A stretch of DNA of 64,000 nucleotides from Candidatus Saccharimonadales bacterium (GTDB lineage: Bacteria > Patescibacteriota > Saccharimonadia > Saccharimonadales > UBA4665), in NCBI GenBank assembly GCA_036388415.1, contig DASVRW010000002.1:541396-605395 (forward strand), written 5' to 3'. The position numbers and the translations under genes were made by a program. The notes under the pieces were generated by a model. The model did not search any database and had not been told where the DNA came from. It worked only from the letters and a program-made list of their open reading frames with translations. Of this stretch, positions 8,061 through 16,303 are shown one piece after another. Each line of letters begins with the position of its first letter. Position 1 is the stretch's first letter.

Positions 8061-8066
8061 ATTTTA
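8061..8066 (-). promoter_or_regulatory. -10 box of mnmA
   Basis: Minus-strand TAAAAT (8066-8061) preceded by TGA, an extended -10; the ATG at 8051 is nine bases away. Confidence 0.45.
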
Positions 8067-8087
8067 TCAAACTTATCGTGGATTCAG

Positions 8088-9023
8088 CTAATTATTGTAT
8101 TCACTGTTGGTGCTGGCTTCAATCCGGCGGCGTAGTACCTGCAGCTCGTATTTCCGGCCCAGCCAGAACGTTGACAGTGTCAGCGGCAACGCAAGGAGTG
8201 ATGGAATAATTGAATACTTGGTTTTGGTGACAGTCGTGGTCGAGCCACTTTTGTCATCTTTAGCATTGGTGCTGCTGGAGCCAACGGCTCCGTTCGCAAC
8301 TCCGATCAGCTGCAGATAGGCAGTCGACCCCAAAGAATCAGTTGCCTTGACGATAATCCGGTAGACACCGGCAGCGTCATAGATATGGTCAAAATTTAGC
8401 GTGTCTGCAAACGGCACGCTCTTGAGTGTAACGGGCTTACCGTCACCCCAATCAATACTTATAGCATACGGCCCGACGCCGCCACTGAGGATAATTGGCC
8501 AGGTCAAAGCGTCACCGGGGTTAGCGCCCTTTTTCGCGAAAGAGCTGCTCAGCGTCACCCGGCTGGCAAACGTACCGAATGAGGCATCATTGAAGGTAAC
8601 GTTAACAATATTCGAGTCCGGCCCAGCCTGATCGAGGTCATCAAACACCCGTGCAATCAGTTCGTTCTGGCCGCTAAACAGATCCACCTGCAGGCTATAG
8701 CTACCATTGGTACAGGTAACTGATCCGATAAAAATATTGTTTGAAAACAGTTTTACCATGACGCCCTGCGGACAGAGACCATTGACGGTTACCGGCAGCG
8801 TCGTAAACGACCGGCCGCTCACTGGAGTCGTTATTGTGGCCGCGCGAGTCGGTGGTGGTGAAGATATCGTGCCTTCAAGGCCGACTGAACCATTTTGGGG
8901 ATTTTGCGGCAACGGCGCTGCTGCTTCCACGACGGGGCGCGCCAGCAAAAGCATAGTGCCAATTGACAAAATGGCAGCGCTGAAGGCAATAATTCGCCAA
9001 GAGTGAAATAGTTTTTGCGTCAT
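8088..9023 (-). CDS. Membrane-anchored surface protein with PKD-like domain
   Basis: A 311-residue exported protein with a signal peptide (residues 1-35), a beta domain (residues 60-145, PVSGRSFTTLPVTVNG), and a PKD-like Ig domain at about 150-240 (ISIDWGDGKP, FDHIYDAAGVYRIIVKATD). It ends with one transmembrane helix (YSIIPSLLALPLTLSTFWLG) and a basic cytoplasmic tail. The topology therefore matches the DUF916-like proteins of the same locus: exported head, C-terminal anchor. It is the last gene of the 17041-8088 surface run and is 58 bases from 9082-10248. A TATGGTAAAAT promoter lies just before its start, so it can also be transcribed alone. The PKD fold suggests protein or glycan contact. 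Confidence 0.75.
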   Translation of the reverse strand: MTQKLFHSWRIIAFSAAILSIGTMLLLARPVVEAAAPLPQNPQNGSVGLEGTISSPPPTRAATITTPVSGRSFTTLPVTVNGLCPQGVMVKLFSNNIFIGSVTCTNGSYSLQVDLFSGQNELIARVFDDLDQAGPDSNIVNVTFNDASFGTFASRVTLSSSFAKKGANPGDALTWPIILSGGVGPYAISIDWGDGKPVTLKSVPFADTLNFDHIYDAAGVYRIIVKATDSLGSTAYLQLIGVANGAVGSSSTNAKDDKSGSTTTVTKTKYSIIPSLLALPLTLSTFWLGRKYELQVLRRRIEASTNSEYNN

Positions 9024-9039
9024 AGGAGATTACTTTTAT

Positions 9040-9045
9040 ATTTTA
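9040..9045 (-). promoter_or_regulatory. -10 box of the PKD gene
   Basis: Minus-strand TAAAAT (9045-9040) within TATGGTAAAAT, an extended -10. The leader would be about 10 nt and has no Shine-Dalgarno sequence. Confidence 0.45.
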
Positions 9046-9081
9046 CCATAACCGATATAAAGTTTTGCGTGCGTCGGTCCA

Positions 9082-10248
9082 CTAATACGTCGCGGTTGCA
9101 ATCAATGTCAGCGTCGTCGTGTAGACACCGGCCTCGGTCGTACCGGCGGATTTAGCAGCAAATTCAATCGTACTGCCTGATACATCATTTGGCCCGCTCG
9201 TCTTACCAATTTCTTGACCATAGAGTGTGTTGGTAAATGTTGGGTCAAATCCATGGAATCCAGTTGCACAATCGAACGGAGCTGTTGCCAACTGGTCAGT
9301 ACCCAGCGCGCTAATGCGTAGGCCGAACTGCTCTTCACTGCCGACGGTTGAGTCCTGCGTACAGGCGTTGCCATGCGGCGAGATCGAGAATGATCCCGAC
9401 TTCAGGGTATCACCCTTGATTTTTACGGATACACCGCCAAATGAGTTGCTGGCCACATCGTAATAGGCATTACCAGTATACGTGGTGCTTGTATTGAGCA
9501 AGACGCCGTTAGTATCACCGAGCGCGATTCCCGTACCGCCCGCCGCACAATCGGCGCCGGTATAGACGCAGAAGGTCAGCGTTTCCTGGACCTTGGCAGT
9601 GACGTTCAGCTGGTTGGCGGTACTCAGGGCGATACCACCGGCATCGAGTGAATCTAAAGTTTCACTCCCGCTTCCAGTCGTGCTCGAAAACGTCAGGATA
9701 CGGGCATAAAAAGTCGTATTGTCGTTAGCAGGATTAGTCAGTCCATTGGTCGTGCCGTTACCAAGCGTAAAGCTGACTGGTCCATTAGCAACGGCACCGG
9801 GTGTCCGCGTCAGTACGACTCGGTTCGACGTGCTTGTGCCTTGAGCGGTATTGATGCTAAGCCCCGTTATGTTTCCGGTCACATTATTGAGCGACAATGA
9901 GGCGTAGTTCGTATCAAATCCAGATGCGATACTACAACTATCGCCTATGATCGGGCTGTTGCTACAAAACTCTACAACTACCGAACCGATGTTTTGATTG
10001 TCGGTAACGGTCGTAAAACTCACAGAATAGGCAACGTTGGTGGCAGCACTGGCTGTGCTGCTCATAAGGATAGAGCGGTTGGTAAGTGCGCCGTAAGCGG
10101 ACGCGGTGGCGGGCATAAAACTAAAGATCGCCGAGAACAGCAATATACCAGACATAGCACTATACTGCGCGCGACGTACAACCGTCCTTACCACAGCAGC
10201 CGCCCGCTGTTTGCTTTTGAAATAATCTGTAAAAACTATTCTTCCCAT
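9082..10248 (-). CDS. Secreted two-domain beta protein ending in Tyr (paralogue B)
   Basis: A 388-residue exported protein with a signal peptide ending near ATASAYG. The N-terminal domain (about 55-210) has IGSVVVEFCSNSPI with a second Cys eleven residues after the first, then VVLTRTPGAVANGP and TTFYARILTF. The linker LNVTAKVQETLTF leads to a C-terminal beta domain (220-388) with GDTLKSGSFSISPHG, EQFGLRIS and the end AGVYTTTLTLIATATY. No anchor is present. The closest relative is 12454-13563; long stretches are almost the same at DNA level. The last strands recall WxL or spore-coat-U domains, but the WxL tripeptide is absent. The ATG is two bases after the stop of the DUF916-like gene, so the two are co-translated partners. 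Confidence 0.8.
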   Translation of the reverse strand: MGRIVFTDYFKSKQRAAAVVRTVVRRAQYSAMSGILLFSAIFSFMPATASAYGALTNRSILMSSTASAATNVAYSVSFTTVTDNQNIGSVVVEFCSNSPIIGDSCSIASGFDTNYASLSLNNVTGNITGLSINTAQGTSTSNRVVLTRTPGAVANGPVSFTLGNGTTNGLTNPANDNTTFYARILTFSSTTGSGSETLDSLDAGGIALSTANQLNVTAKVQETLTFCVYTGADCAAGGTGIALGDTNGVLLNTSTTYTGNAYYDVASNSFGGVSVKIKGDTLKSGSFSISPHGNACTQDSTVGSEEQFGLRISALGTDQLATAPFDCATGFHGFDPTFTNTLYGQEIGKTSGPNDVSGSTIEFAAKSAGTTEAGVYTTTLTLIATATY

Positions 10249-10250
10249 GC

Positions 10251-11288
10251 CTAGCGTCTTCGATTTTGTTTTGCTTTTCGGATAATGCTTTCGTTGTAGG
10301 CACGTATCAGTCTTGGAAGAATGAATACTACGAACACGAGGAGTGCGATGACGCCGCCTATCAGCTTGTATGGGATAACGTAAAAGGTCTTTTTGGCGAG
10401 CAGTAATTCCCCATTGCTACCATAGCCGAAGCTAGCTTCTGCGGTGTACTTACCGAAGAATTTTTTATTGCTGACAGGATTACTAAACTTACGAATACTA
10501 GCCGGCAAGATACTGCCCCGGGGCTGAGCATTGTTTATTTCGATCGTCTCTATAATCTTGCCGGAAAAATTCTTAATATATATCTTTCCGAATGGCTGGA
10601 CATGGATATTACCGAAGTTACGGAAACGAGTCTCAACGCTAATCGGACCACTACTGAACAGCGAGCCCAGCTCGTTGTTGTGTGCTACCCCAAAGCTTTC
10701 GATACTGATTTTTTCAGTGATATTGCCGGGGACGCGGACAAGGAAGATTGATCCGACGCTGGCGCTGAGGGCAACGTTTTTGTCATTTTCACCGTTACCT
10801 GGCGAAAACCGGACGGCACCATAGTAGCCGCCGCTGGCAGCCTTGGCGGGAACGCTGAGCGTCACCTTGACTTCGCGCCGTTCACCTGGCTGCAATGTAA
10901 CAGTCGGTAGGTCACTTAGCAGCGACTTAAAGCTATTCCCTGGCGCCCGCTGTGATTCATCCAAAATGATACGGGGTTCACCCGATTCATCGTCGCTCGG
11001 TATAAAATCGTTCGTCACGCCTCGCACCGTGACGGGAGAAGCAGTCACGTTTTCGACAAATAAGCTGACAGTCCGACTCGTCCCTTTATCTATAGTGAGG
11101 TCAGTTCGAACCGGTGCGATCTTCAGACCGTTGCCAGTACCTATTGGTGCGCCTGCCGCTGGGGCCTGAGCTGAGGCGCTGCTGTCAGCAGCAGTCCAGA
11201 TAACACCAACAATCAAGGCACACAGAGTAGCTGCAATAGCTACAGTGCTTCGAGCACGAATCATTCCATTCCTCACAAGGGGCCTCAC
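10251..11288 (-). CDS. DUF916/WxLIP-like membrane-anchored protein
   Basis: A 345-residue protein with a signal peptide, then an Ig-like domain (residues 45-190: GNGLKIAPVRTDLTIDKG, VTLQPGERREVKVTLSVPA, GGYYGAVRFSP), a second domain with RFRNFGNIHVQPFGKIYIKN, one C-terminal transmembrane helix (about 310-330) and a basic tail. This order - exported double Ig-like head, C-terminal anchor - is that of DUF916/DUF3324 proteins, which in Gram-positive bacteria bind both WxL-domain proteins and peptidoglycan. Three more copies are in this window (13713, 36610, 37689). Being wedged between secreted beta proteins, it is probably their cell-surface holder. Assignment to the family is by pattern only. 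Confidence 0.75.
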   Translation of the reverse strand: MRPLVRNGMIRARSTVAIAATLCALIVGVIWTAADSSASAQAPAAGAPIGTGNGLKIAPVRTDLTIDKGTSRTVSLFVENVTASPVTVRGVTNDFIPSDDESGEPRIILDESQRAPGNSFKSLLSDLPTVTLQPGERREVKVTLSVPAKAASGGYYGAVRFSPGNGENDKNVALSASVGSIFLVRVPGNITEKISIESFGVAHNNELGSLFSSGPISVETRFRNFGNIHVQPFGKIYIKNFSGKIIETIEINNAQPRGSILPASIRKFSNPVSNKKFFGKYTAEASFGYGSNGELLLAKKTFYVIPYKLIGGVIALLVFVVFILPRLIRAYNESIIRKAKQNRRR

Positions 11289-11340
11289 GTTTTAGTCTAC
11301 TAAGCATAATGGTAACAAACCCCTAAAGCTTATTCAAGGA

Positions 11341-12429
11341 CTAAAAATTTGCGAGACAGATATAGGAGACAGTGGCGACGTACCTGCCAGGCGGCTGGTT
11401 TGATCCGACGTTGACGATATAGCTCATAGTAAGCTTGCGATAATCATCCGCATTACTACTACTGGCGACGATGTCGCCACTGTTAAATTTGAATATGTTG
11501 GGCGTATTGTAGCCATTAGCTGGATTGATCAGTCCAGGCCCGTTGGGCTCACTGCCGACGGCTGGCGATACGTTTTGGCGAGCATTGACGCCAAATTGAT
11601 TCGTTCCACGCTGCGAAGCCCCGCCCGTCATAGCTGGTATGACATTATTACCGGCAGTCATCGTCGTACCGGCCAGTGTCACACTATAGCCATAGGCTGC
11701 GTTAGTACTGGCTAGCATCTGCGATGTTGCAGACCGCGGCGCTTGGCTTGATAACTCACCGAAACTGATAAAATTGCCGGCAGCCGTTGAGCAGTCATAG
11801 CCATCGATCGTGATACCCGTACAAAATAGTAAGTATGGCGGTACCTCTGTTGTGATACCGATACCTTCAGTCGTCGCATATACGACAATGCCATAATCTG
11901 TTTCGGGGCCGCTGGCATCAGTCGTTACAAATGTGCTGATACGAACATAGCTACTCCCGATGGTGCTCGGGTTGGTGATGTCTGAAAATTCCATTGTCAG
12001 CTGCTGCGGTGAAGCCGGCAAGCTGACAGACCGGCTCAATATGAGCTTATTGCCGGTTGAGGCAGGATTGAGTGTAAAATCTGCAATACCGGTCTGTCCA
12101 GACAGTGTTGCATTACTCGCATCAAATCCGGCGGGAGGCGTACAGGGATCGCCCTGCTCGTATTGGTAATTATCACAAATCTCAAAGGCGACAGAACCGA
12201 TTGAATTGCTGGTATTCGTATTAAAACTAAAATTGTATTTTACATCTGTAGAGCTTACCGTCGCGTCAGACAACTGGAGCTGTCGAAAAGACAACTGAGC
12301 GGCATTCGAAGAACTATACAGCAAAAATGGCACCGCTGCTGCTAGCAGAAGTACCGTCAAACGCGAAACTGCTCTATATGTAGAACGGCGTATGGGCAGA
12401 AGATTCAGCTGTCGTATCCGGCGCAACAT
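11341..12429 (-). CDS. Secreted two-domain beta protein ending in Phe (paralogue C)
   Basis: A 362-residue exported protein with an arginine-rich N-terminus and signal helix (LTVLLLAAAVPFLLY). The N-terminal domain has IGSVAFEICDNYQ with a second Cys, DPCTPPAGFD, as in its neighbours. The C-terminal domain carries a C-x8-C pair around residues 205-215, NAAYGYSVTLAGTTM, RGTNQFGVNARQN and the end GRYVATVSYICLANF. No anchor is seen. It is more divergent than 9082 and 12454, and its C-terminal half is closest to 16304-17041. It follows 12454-13563 by 24 bases, so they are likely one transcript. Confidence 0.8.
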   Translation of the reverse strand: MLRRIRQLNLLPIRRSTYRAVSRLTVLLLAAAVPFLLYSSSNAAQLSFRQLQLSDATVSSTDVKYNFSFNTNTSNSIGSVAFEICDNYQYEQGDPCTPPAGFDASNATLSGQTGIADFTLNPASTGNKLILSRSVSLPASPQQLTMEFSDITNPSTIGSSYVRISTFVTTDASGPETDYGIVVYATTEGIGITTEVPPYLLFCTGITIDGYDCSTAAGNFISFGELSSQAPRSATSQMLASTNAAYGYSVTLAGTTMTAGNNVIPAMTGGASQRGTNQFGVNARQNVSPAVGSEPNGPGLINPANGYNTPNIFKFNSGDIVASSSNADDYRKLTMSYIVNVGSNQPPGRYVATVSYICLANF

Positions 12430-12453
12430 ATGCGTCCTCTCACAGAATTACCG

Positions 12454-13563
12454 TTAATATGTTGCTGTTGCTATCAATGTGAGCGTCGTCGTGTAGACAC
12501 CGGCCTCAGTGGTACCGGCGGACTTGGCGGCTAGTTCAACGACACTGGTCGACGAGTCGGTGGCACCAGCAGTCGATGCTATGTTTTGGCCGTACACCGT
12601 GTTGATGTTTGCAACGTCAAAGGTATGATTGTTAGTCTGACAGCCGTACAGCGGATCAGCCGTTTGGCCAGCGCCAACTGTACTGACACGTAGACCAAAC
12701 TGTTCAGTACCGGTGACTACTACATCTGCGGTACATACAGGACCGTGTGGTGTGATCGAGAATGATCCTGACTTCAAGGTATCACCCTTGAGCTTGACGG
12801 CGACACCGCCAAGGGCATTGCTGGCAAGATCGTAACTGGCAGTATTGGTGTAGGTCGTACTAGTGGAGGATAGTACACCGTTGCCATCGCCCAGCGCAAC
12901 TGCGGTGCCGCCATTGGCACAGTTGATGCCAGTATAGACACAGAAGGTCAGCGTTTCCTGGACCTTGGCGGTGACGTTCAGCTGGTTAGCAGTACTGAGG
13001 GCGACACCACCGGCGTCGATTGAGTCTGCAATCTCATCGCCGGCGCCCGTAGTCGAGTTGAAGGTAATAATCCGAGCGAAGAAGGTCGTATTGGTCGTCG
13101 TCGGATTGGTGACACCGTTGTTCGTGCCATTACCCATTTCAAAGGTTGTTGTACCGTTTGCGACTGTGCCGTTGGCACGAGTCAGTACAAGGCGATTAGC
13201 CGAGCTGTTAGTCGTGTCAATAGTAAGACCTGTAACGTTACCGGAGTAGTTATAGAGCGCCAGTGTCGCTTGGTTGATGTCCATGCCAGTTGGCGGTGTG
13301 CAGGTATCACCGAGGATTGGCGAATTACTACAGAATTCAACCACAACCGATCCGACATTCTGGTTGTTTGTTACCGTTGTAAACGTCACTTTGTAAGCTG
13401 TGTTGGTGGCACCGTTGGCTGAGCTACTCATTTGGATAGATCGGCTGCTGAGCAAGCCATAAGCTGCGACCGGTGCTGGTCGCACTGTCGAGAAGACAGC
13501 CAAAGCAAAGGCGGCTACGACCAACAAGCAACCGGCGCGCTTTACTTTAGTATTAAAAGTCAT
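12454..13563 (-). CDS. Secreted two-domain beta protein ending in Tyr (paralogue A)
   Basis: A 369-residue exported protein with a signal peptide (CLLVVAAFALAVFS), an N-terminal domain with VGSVVVEFCSNSPI and CTPPTGMD, the linker LNVTAKVQETLTF, and a C-terminal domain with GDTLKSGSFSITPHG, EQFGLRVS and the final AGVYTTTLTLIATATY. It is the sister of 9082-10248. It has a GAGGAA ribosome site and its own clear promoter, so it likely heads the 13563-8088 run. No anchor or sorting signal is present; I infer it is held by a DUF916-like protein from the same locus. Confidence 0.8.
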   Translation of the reverse strand: MTFNTKVKRAGCLLVVAAFALAVFSTVRPAPVAAYGLLSSRSIQMSSSANGATNTAYKVTFTTVTNNQNVGSVVVEFCSNSPILGDTCTPPTGMDINQATLALYNYSGNVTGLTIDTTNSSANRLVLTRANGTVANGTTTFEMGNGTNNGVTNPTTTNTTFFARIITFNSTTGAGDEIADSIDAGGVALSTANQLNVTAKVQETLTFCVYTGINCANGGTAVALGDGNGVLSSTSTTYTNTASYDLASNALGGVAVKLKGDTLKSGSFSITPHGPVCTADVVVTGTEQFGLRVSTVGAGQTADPLYGCQTNNHTFDVANINTVYGQNIASTAGATDSSTSVVELAAKSAGTTEAGVYTTTLTLIATATY

Positions 13564-13608
13564 GCTTTTTCCTCATTTTTGTGTTTTAGTTTTTTTGATT
13601 ACAGACTG

Positions 13609-13638
13609 AGTGTACCATAAGCGCTTTAATACATACAA
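13609..13638 (-). promoter_or_regulatory. Promoter of 12454-13563
   Basis: Minus-strand TTGTAT (13638-13633), 18 bp, TACACT (13614-13609). The spacer ends GCTTATGG, giving the extended -10 form TATGGTACACT, the same arrangement as at 16230-16259. Confidence 0.6.
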
Positions 13639-13712
13639 GTATTTATTTGAATTAAGAGTTACTTTCGTTACCTGCTTATCCACATGTACGGTAGGTACGA
13701 CTGCCTCACATC

Positions 13713-14768
13713 TTAGCGACGGCTGGCAGAATAGCGTCGTTTACCGAGCTTACGTACGATCAGCACGACCGTGCCAATTATCAGCAACAATCCGGCGGCG
13801 ACAGCAAGTACAAACCAAACGGGCAAATACCAGAAGCTGACGAGCGAACGTAGTTCATGCGATGAGCTGCCATTATCGCCGTATACAAGCGCAAGCTGGG
13901 CGGTGTAGCGACCGGGGGACATATTAGAATCGTTACACTTCGTCTCTTCGACTTCACGGCCACTCTCCGAGTCATTGCGAGTAATCTTTTGTTCGTTGAG
14001 ACACAAATCAATGCGACGAGTCTGATCTATCAGCACTGTGCTCTTATTTGGATTGGCATTTTCAAATATTTTTATCTTTTTCCCAAAGACGTTTTTGAGC
14101 GCTATGCTGCCTGTTGGCTGCTCGGCCACATTACCTTTGTTGGTGAGGCGGTATGACAAATATTTGGGTGGCGTACCGATATACAATTTGCCGAAGCTAC
14201 CGCTCGTCCCGGTAGAATTTGGCGTAAACGGCCCGAATTTGTTAAGCAGTAATACGTCGTTGGCTTCGCCCGGCACCCGCACGAAGACGAGTGTTGCACT
14301 CGAGCTCGTTAAGCTCACATTATTATTGGCCGTGTCGCCACCCGTAGTTGAGTATTTGATAGCACCGTAATAGCTACCGGCACCAACTTTGGCCGGTATG
14401 GCAATCGTGAATGGCAGCTGGATAGACTTACCAGCTGGTACGCGGACATTGCTCGCAATAGTCAAATACGGCTTTAGGGACCAGCGTGTTGGCTCTTTTT
14501 CGGTGAGCAGCAGCTTGGGAGAACCTGTTTCATCCTGCGGACCAAAATCTATCAGCTTGATATCGATAACAAGATCGTCAGTTTTACTCAAATTCGAGAC
14601 GCTGAGTACATCACTCACCTTCTCTCCCGATTTAATGGTATAGTCACGCCGCGGATTAACTCCAAGGCTGTTGGACGCCGCAGATGCTGGCATTGTTGGA
14701 GTGAGCATAGTAGACAGCAATACAAAGACCGCTATACTAGAATAAATTTTCGTTCGCAAATGTCGCAT
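13713..14768 (-). CDS. DUF916/WxLIP-like membrane-anchored protein
   Basis: A 351-residue protein: signal peptide (IAVFVLLSTMLTPTMPASA), first Ig-like domain (LGVNPRRDYTIKSGEK, then VPAGKSIQLPFTIAIPA, then AGSYYGAIKYST), second domain (YRLTNKGNVAEQPTGSI, then PGRYTAQLALVYGDNG), one C-terminal membrane helix (about 315-340) and a basic tail KLGKRRYSASRR. Two Cys near the end of the second domain are not seen in the other copies. The strong GAGGAAA before the ATG and a separate promoter suggest independent control. It sits between secreted beta proteins 12454 and 14920. I infer a surface scaffold role like the WxLIP partners of WxL proteins. Confidence 0.75.
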   Translation of the reverse strand: MRHLRTKIYSSIAVFVLLSTMLTPTMPASAASNSLGVNPRRDYTIKSGEKVSDVLSVSNLSKTDDLVIDIKLIDFGPQDETGSPKLLLTEKEPTRWSLKPYLTIASNVRVPAGKSIQLPFTIAIPAKVGAGSYYGAIKYSTTGGDTANNNVSLTSSSATLVFVRVPGEANDVLLLNKFGPFTPNSTGTSGSFGKLYIGTPPKYLSYRLTNKGNVAEQPTGSIALKNVFGKKIKIFENANPNKSTVLIDQTRRIDLCLNEQKITRNDSESGREVEETKCNDSNMSPGRYTAQLALVYGDNGSSSHELRSLVSFWYLPVWFVLAVAAGLLLIIGTVVLIVRKLGKRRYSASRR

Positions 14769-14802
14769 ATTTTCCTCTTTGTTACAAACTCGTGTCCCGA
14801 CT

Positions 14803-14831
14803 ATTGTAGCAAAAGACGCGACTTATTAGAA
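14803..14831 (-). promoter_or_regulatory. Promoter of 13713-14768
   Basis: Minus-strand TTCTAA (14831-14826), 17 bp, TACAAT (14808-14803) preceded by TGC (extended -10). Confidence 0.5.
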
Positions 14832-14870
14832 TAAGCATTTTGTCAAAACGGCTATATCATATTTAAAATA

Positions 14871-14896
14871 CAACAGCCCTCATATGAGGGCTGTTG
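14871..14896 (-). terminator. Intrinsic terminator of 14920-16188
   Basis: A perfect 26-bp palindrome (CAACAGCCCTC with its reverse complement around CATATG) lies 23 bases after the stop of 14920-16188. It is followed in the minus direction by TATTTTAAAT. Confidence 0.8.
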
Positions 14897-14919
14897 ATGT
14901 AATCACTTACATTTGATGT

Positions 14920-16188
14920 TTAGAATGTGGGTGTTGCGATGTAACCAATAGTTGTCTTGTAAACACCAGGCTTGGTTACCGGGCTAATGTTCGCGACATA
15001 GCGTACAGAGCCAGTATCGCATGCAACCGTCGTGCCGGTCGTTGCGCTAGCTATTTGTACAGGCGACGTCATACTTGCAGTATTGAAGGCGAAGTTAGCT
15101 GTGCCCAAGTTAGTTATAGTACCTGCAGCCGCAGCATACGGCGAGGTGGCTACGAGGTTTGTAAAACTATGGCCGAACAGCGTTGTATCATCCGTATCAA
15201 TACCTAGACCGAACTGAGAAGTACCCACTTTGCTTTGTTCTCCAGTAGCTAGAGCTGCAGCAATAGAATTTGTTCCACCAGCTGTCTTTAATGTATCACC
15301 AGTATAGGACACGACGGTTCCATTGGCTGCATTAGTGCTGAGGCGAAAGTAAGTGTGATTGTCATATGCAACTGACGTATCAAGCACGCCGCCGGAACCA
15401 AGCGTAATCGCACCGGTACCCGTCAGAGCCGCACAGCCGGCGCCGGGATCCTGATTTTTAGCTGCCGAGACGCTGAAGTTCAGCTTTTCCTGGACTTTGG
15501 CGGTAATATCGATGTTTTCGTTCACCGAGCCAGCGACTGCGGCTGCATCGATCATGCTGGCTGTCGTGTAGGTAGTATTACTGAAGGTGTAGATACGGAC
15601 ATAGAACGTACCAACGGCAGTTGGGTTCTGAATCCAATCGGTGCCGGTACCCTGTCCGAAGGCCAGCGATATTGCCTGACCAGCAGTAATATTCGTACCG
15701 CTCGCACGTTGCAGCGTGATACAGTGTGCCCGGCTCGTACAAGGGTAGGTCGCGAAGTAATTACCCGTCGTTACGCTCGTAGTCGTGTCGAGCGTAAATG
15801 GCTGAGCACCACCACCCGATTGAGTGGCAACGGAAGCGACAGTGCCGGTATTCAAGCCAGTTGGCGCCACACAGGTGGTATCAAGTAGTGGCGTCGTACA
15901 GTATTGCAGTAATACGGATTGAACTGTTCCAGCAGTACCAATCGAAAAGTCAAAGGTGTGCCGAGCGAAAGCACCGTTGCCGCCAGAACCTTTGGCGACG
16001 GTAGCAGCGTTGGCGTCAGTAGATATGTCACCCTTTGTTTGGCTGCTCATAGTCAGCTTGCGGGGTGAGAATTGCCCTGCAGCAGAGGCTGAGCCGGATA
16101 TCACTACCGGTGCAACGGTAGCAACCGCAAAAGCAAACGCAGTCAGCGCGCTGCCGCTGCGGCCGATAAGGCGTTTAATAGAATTCAT
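14920..16188 (-). CDS. Secreted two-domain beta protein ending in Phe (paralogue D)
   Basis: A 422-residue exported protein with a signal peptide ending near SASAAG. The N-terminal domain (40-235) has FSIGTAGTVQSVLLQYC, a second Cys after a short loop, and TFYVRIYTF. The linker IDITAKVQEKLNF matches the LNVTAKVQETLTF linker of 9082 and 12454. The C-terminal domain has GDTLKTAGGTNSI, SQFGLGIDTDD and ends PGVYKTTIGYIATPTF. It has its own promoter, an AAGGAG site and its own terminator, so it is a single-gene unit and may be the most strongly expressed of the set. No membrane anchor is present. Confidence 0.8.
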   Translation of the reverse strand: MNSIKRLIGRSGSALTAFAFAVATVAPVVISGSASAAGQFSPRKLTMSSQTKGDISTDANAATVAKGSGGNGAFARHTFDFSIGTAGTVQSVLLQYCTTPLLDTTCVAPTGLNTGTVASVATQSGGGAQPFTLDTTTSVTTGNYFATYPCTSRAHCITLQRASGTNITAGQAISLAFGQGTGTDWIQNPTAVGTFYVRIYTFSNTTYTTASMIDAAAVAGSVNENIDITAKVQEKLNFSVSAAKNQDPGAGCAALTGTGAITLGSGGVLDTSVAYDNHTYFRLSTNAANGTVVSYTGDTLKTAGGTNSIAAALATGEQSKVGTSQFGLGIDTDDTTLFGHSFTNLVATSPYAAAAGTITNLGTANFAFNTASMTSPVQIASATTGTTVACDTGSVRYVANISPVTKPGVYKTTIGYIATPTF

Positions 16189-16229
16189 GGTTTCTCCTTG
16201 TTAATTTTTGTTTTTTGGATTACTTAGGG

Positions 16230-16259
16230 ATTTTACCATAAGCATTCTTGCATTTGCAA
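16230..16259 (-). promoter_or_regulatory. Promoter of 14920-16188
   Basis: Minus-strand TTGCAA (16259-16254), 18 bp, TAAAAT (16235-16230), with the extended -10 form TATGGTAAAAT. Confidence 0.65.
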
Positions 16260-16282
16260 TAGCGCTTATGCAAATTTGCAAG
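16247..16282. repeat. Imperfect inverted repeat over the -35 of 14920-16188
   Basis: CTTGCATTTGCA (16247-16258) faces TGCAAATTTGCAAG (16269-16282), a two-base insertion apart from perfect symmetry. It covers the -35 box and could be an operator. Confidence 0.4.
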
Positions 16283-16303
16283 TTGATCTATGCGGCTATG
16301 TAG

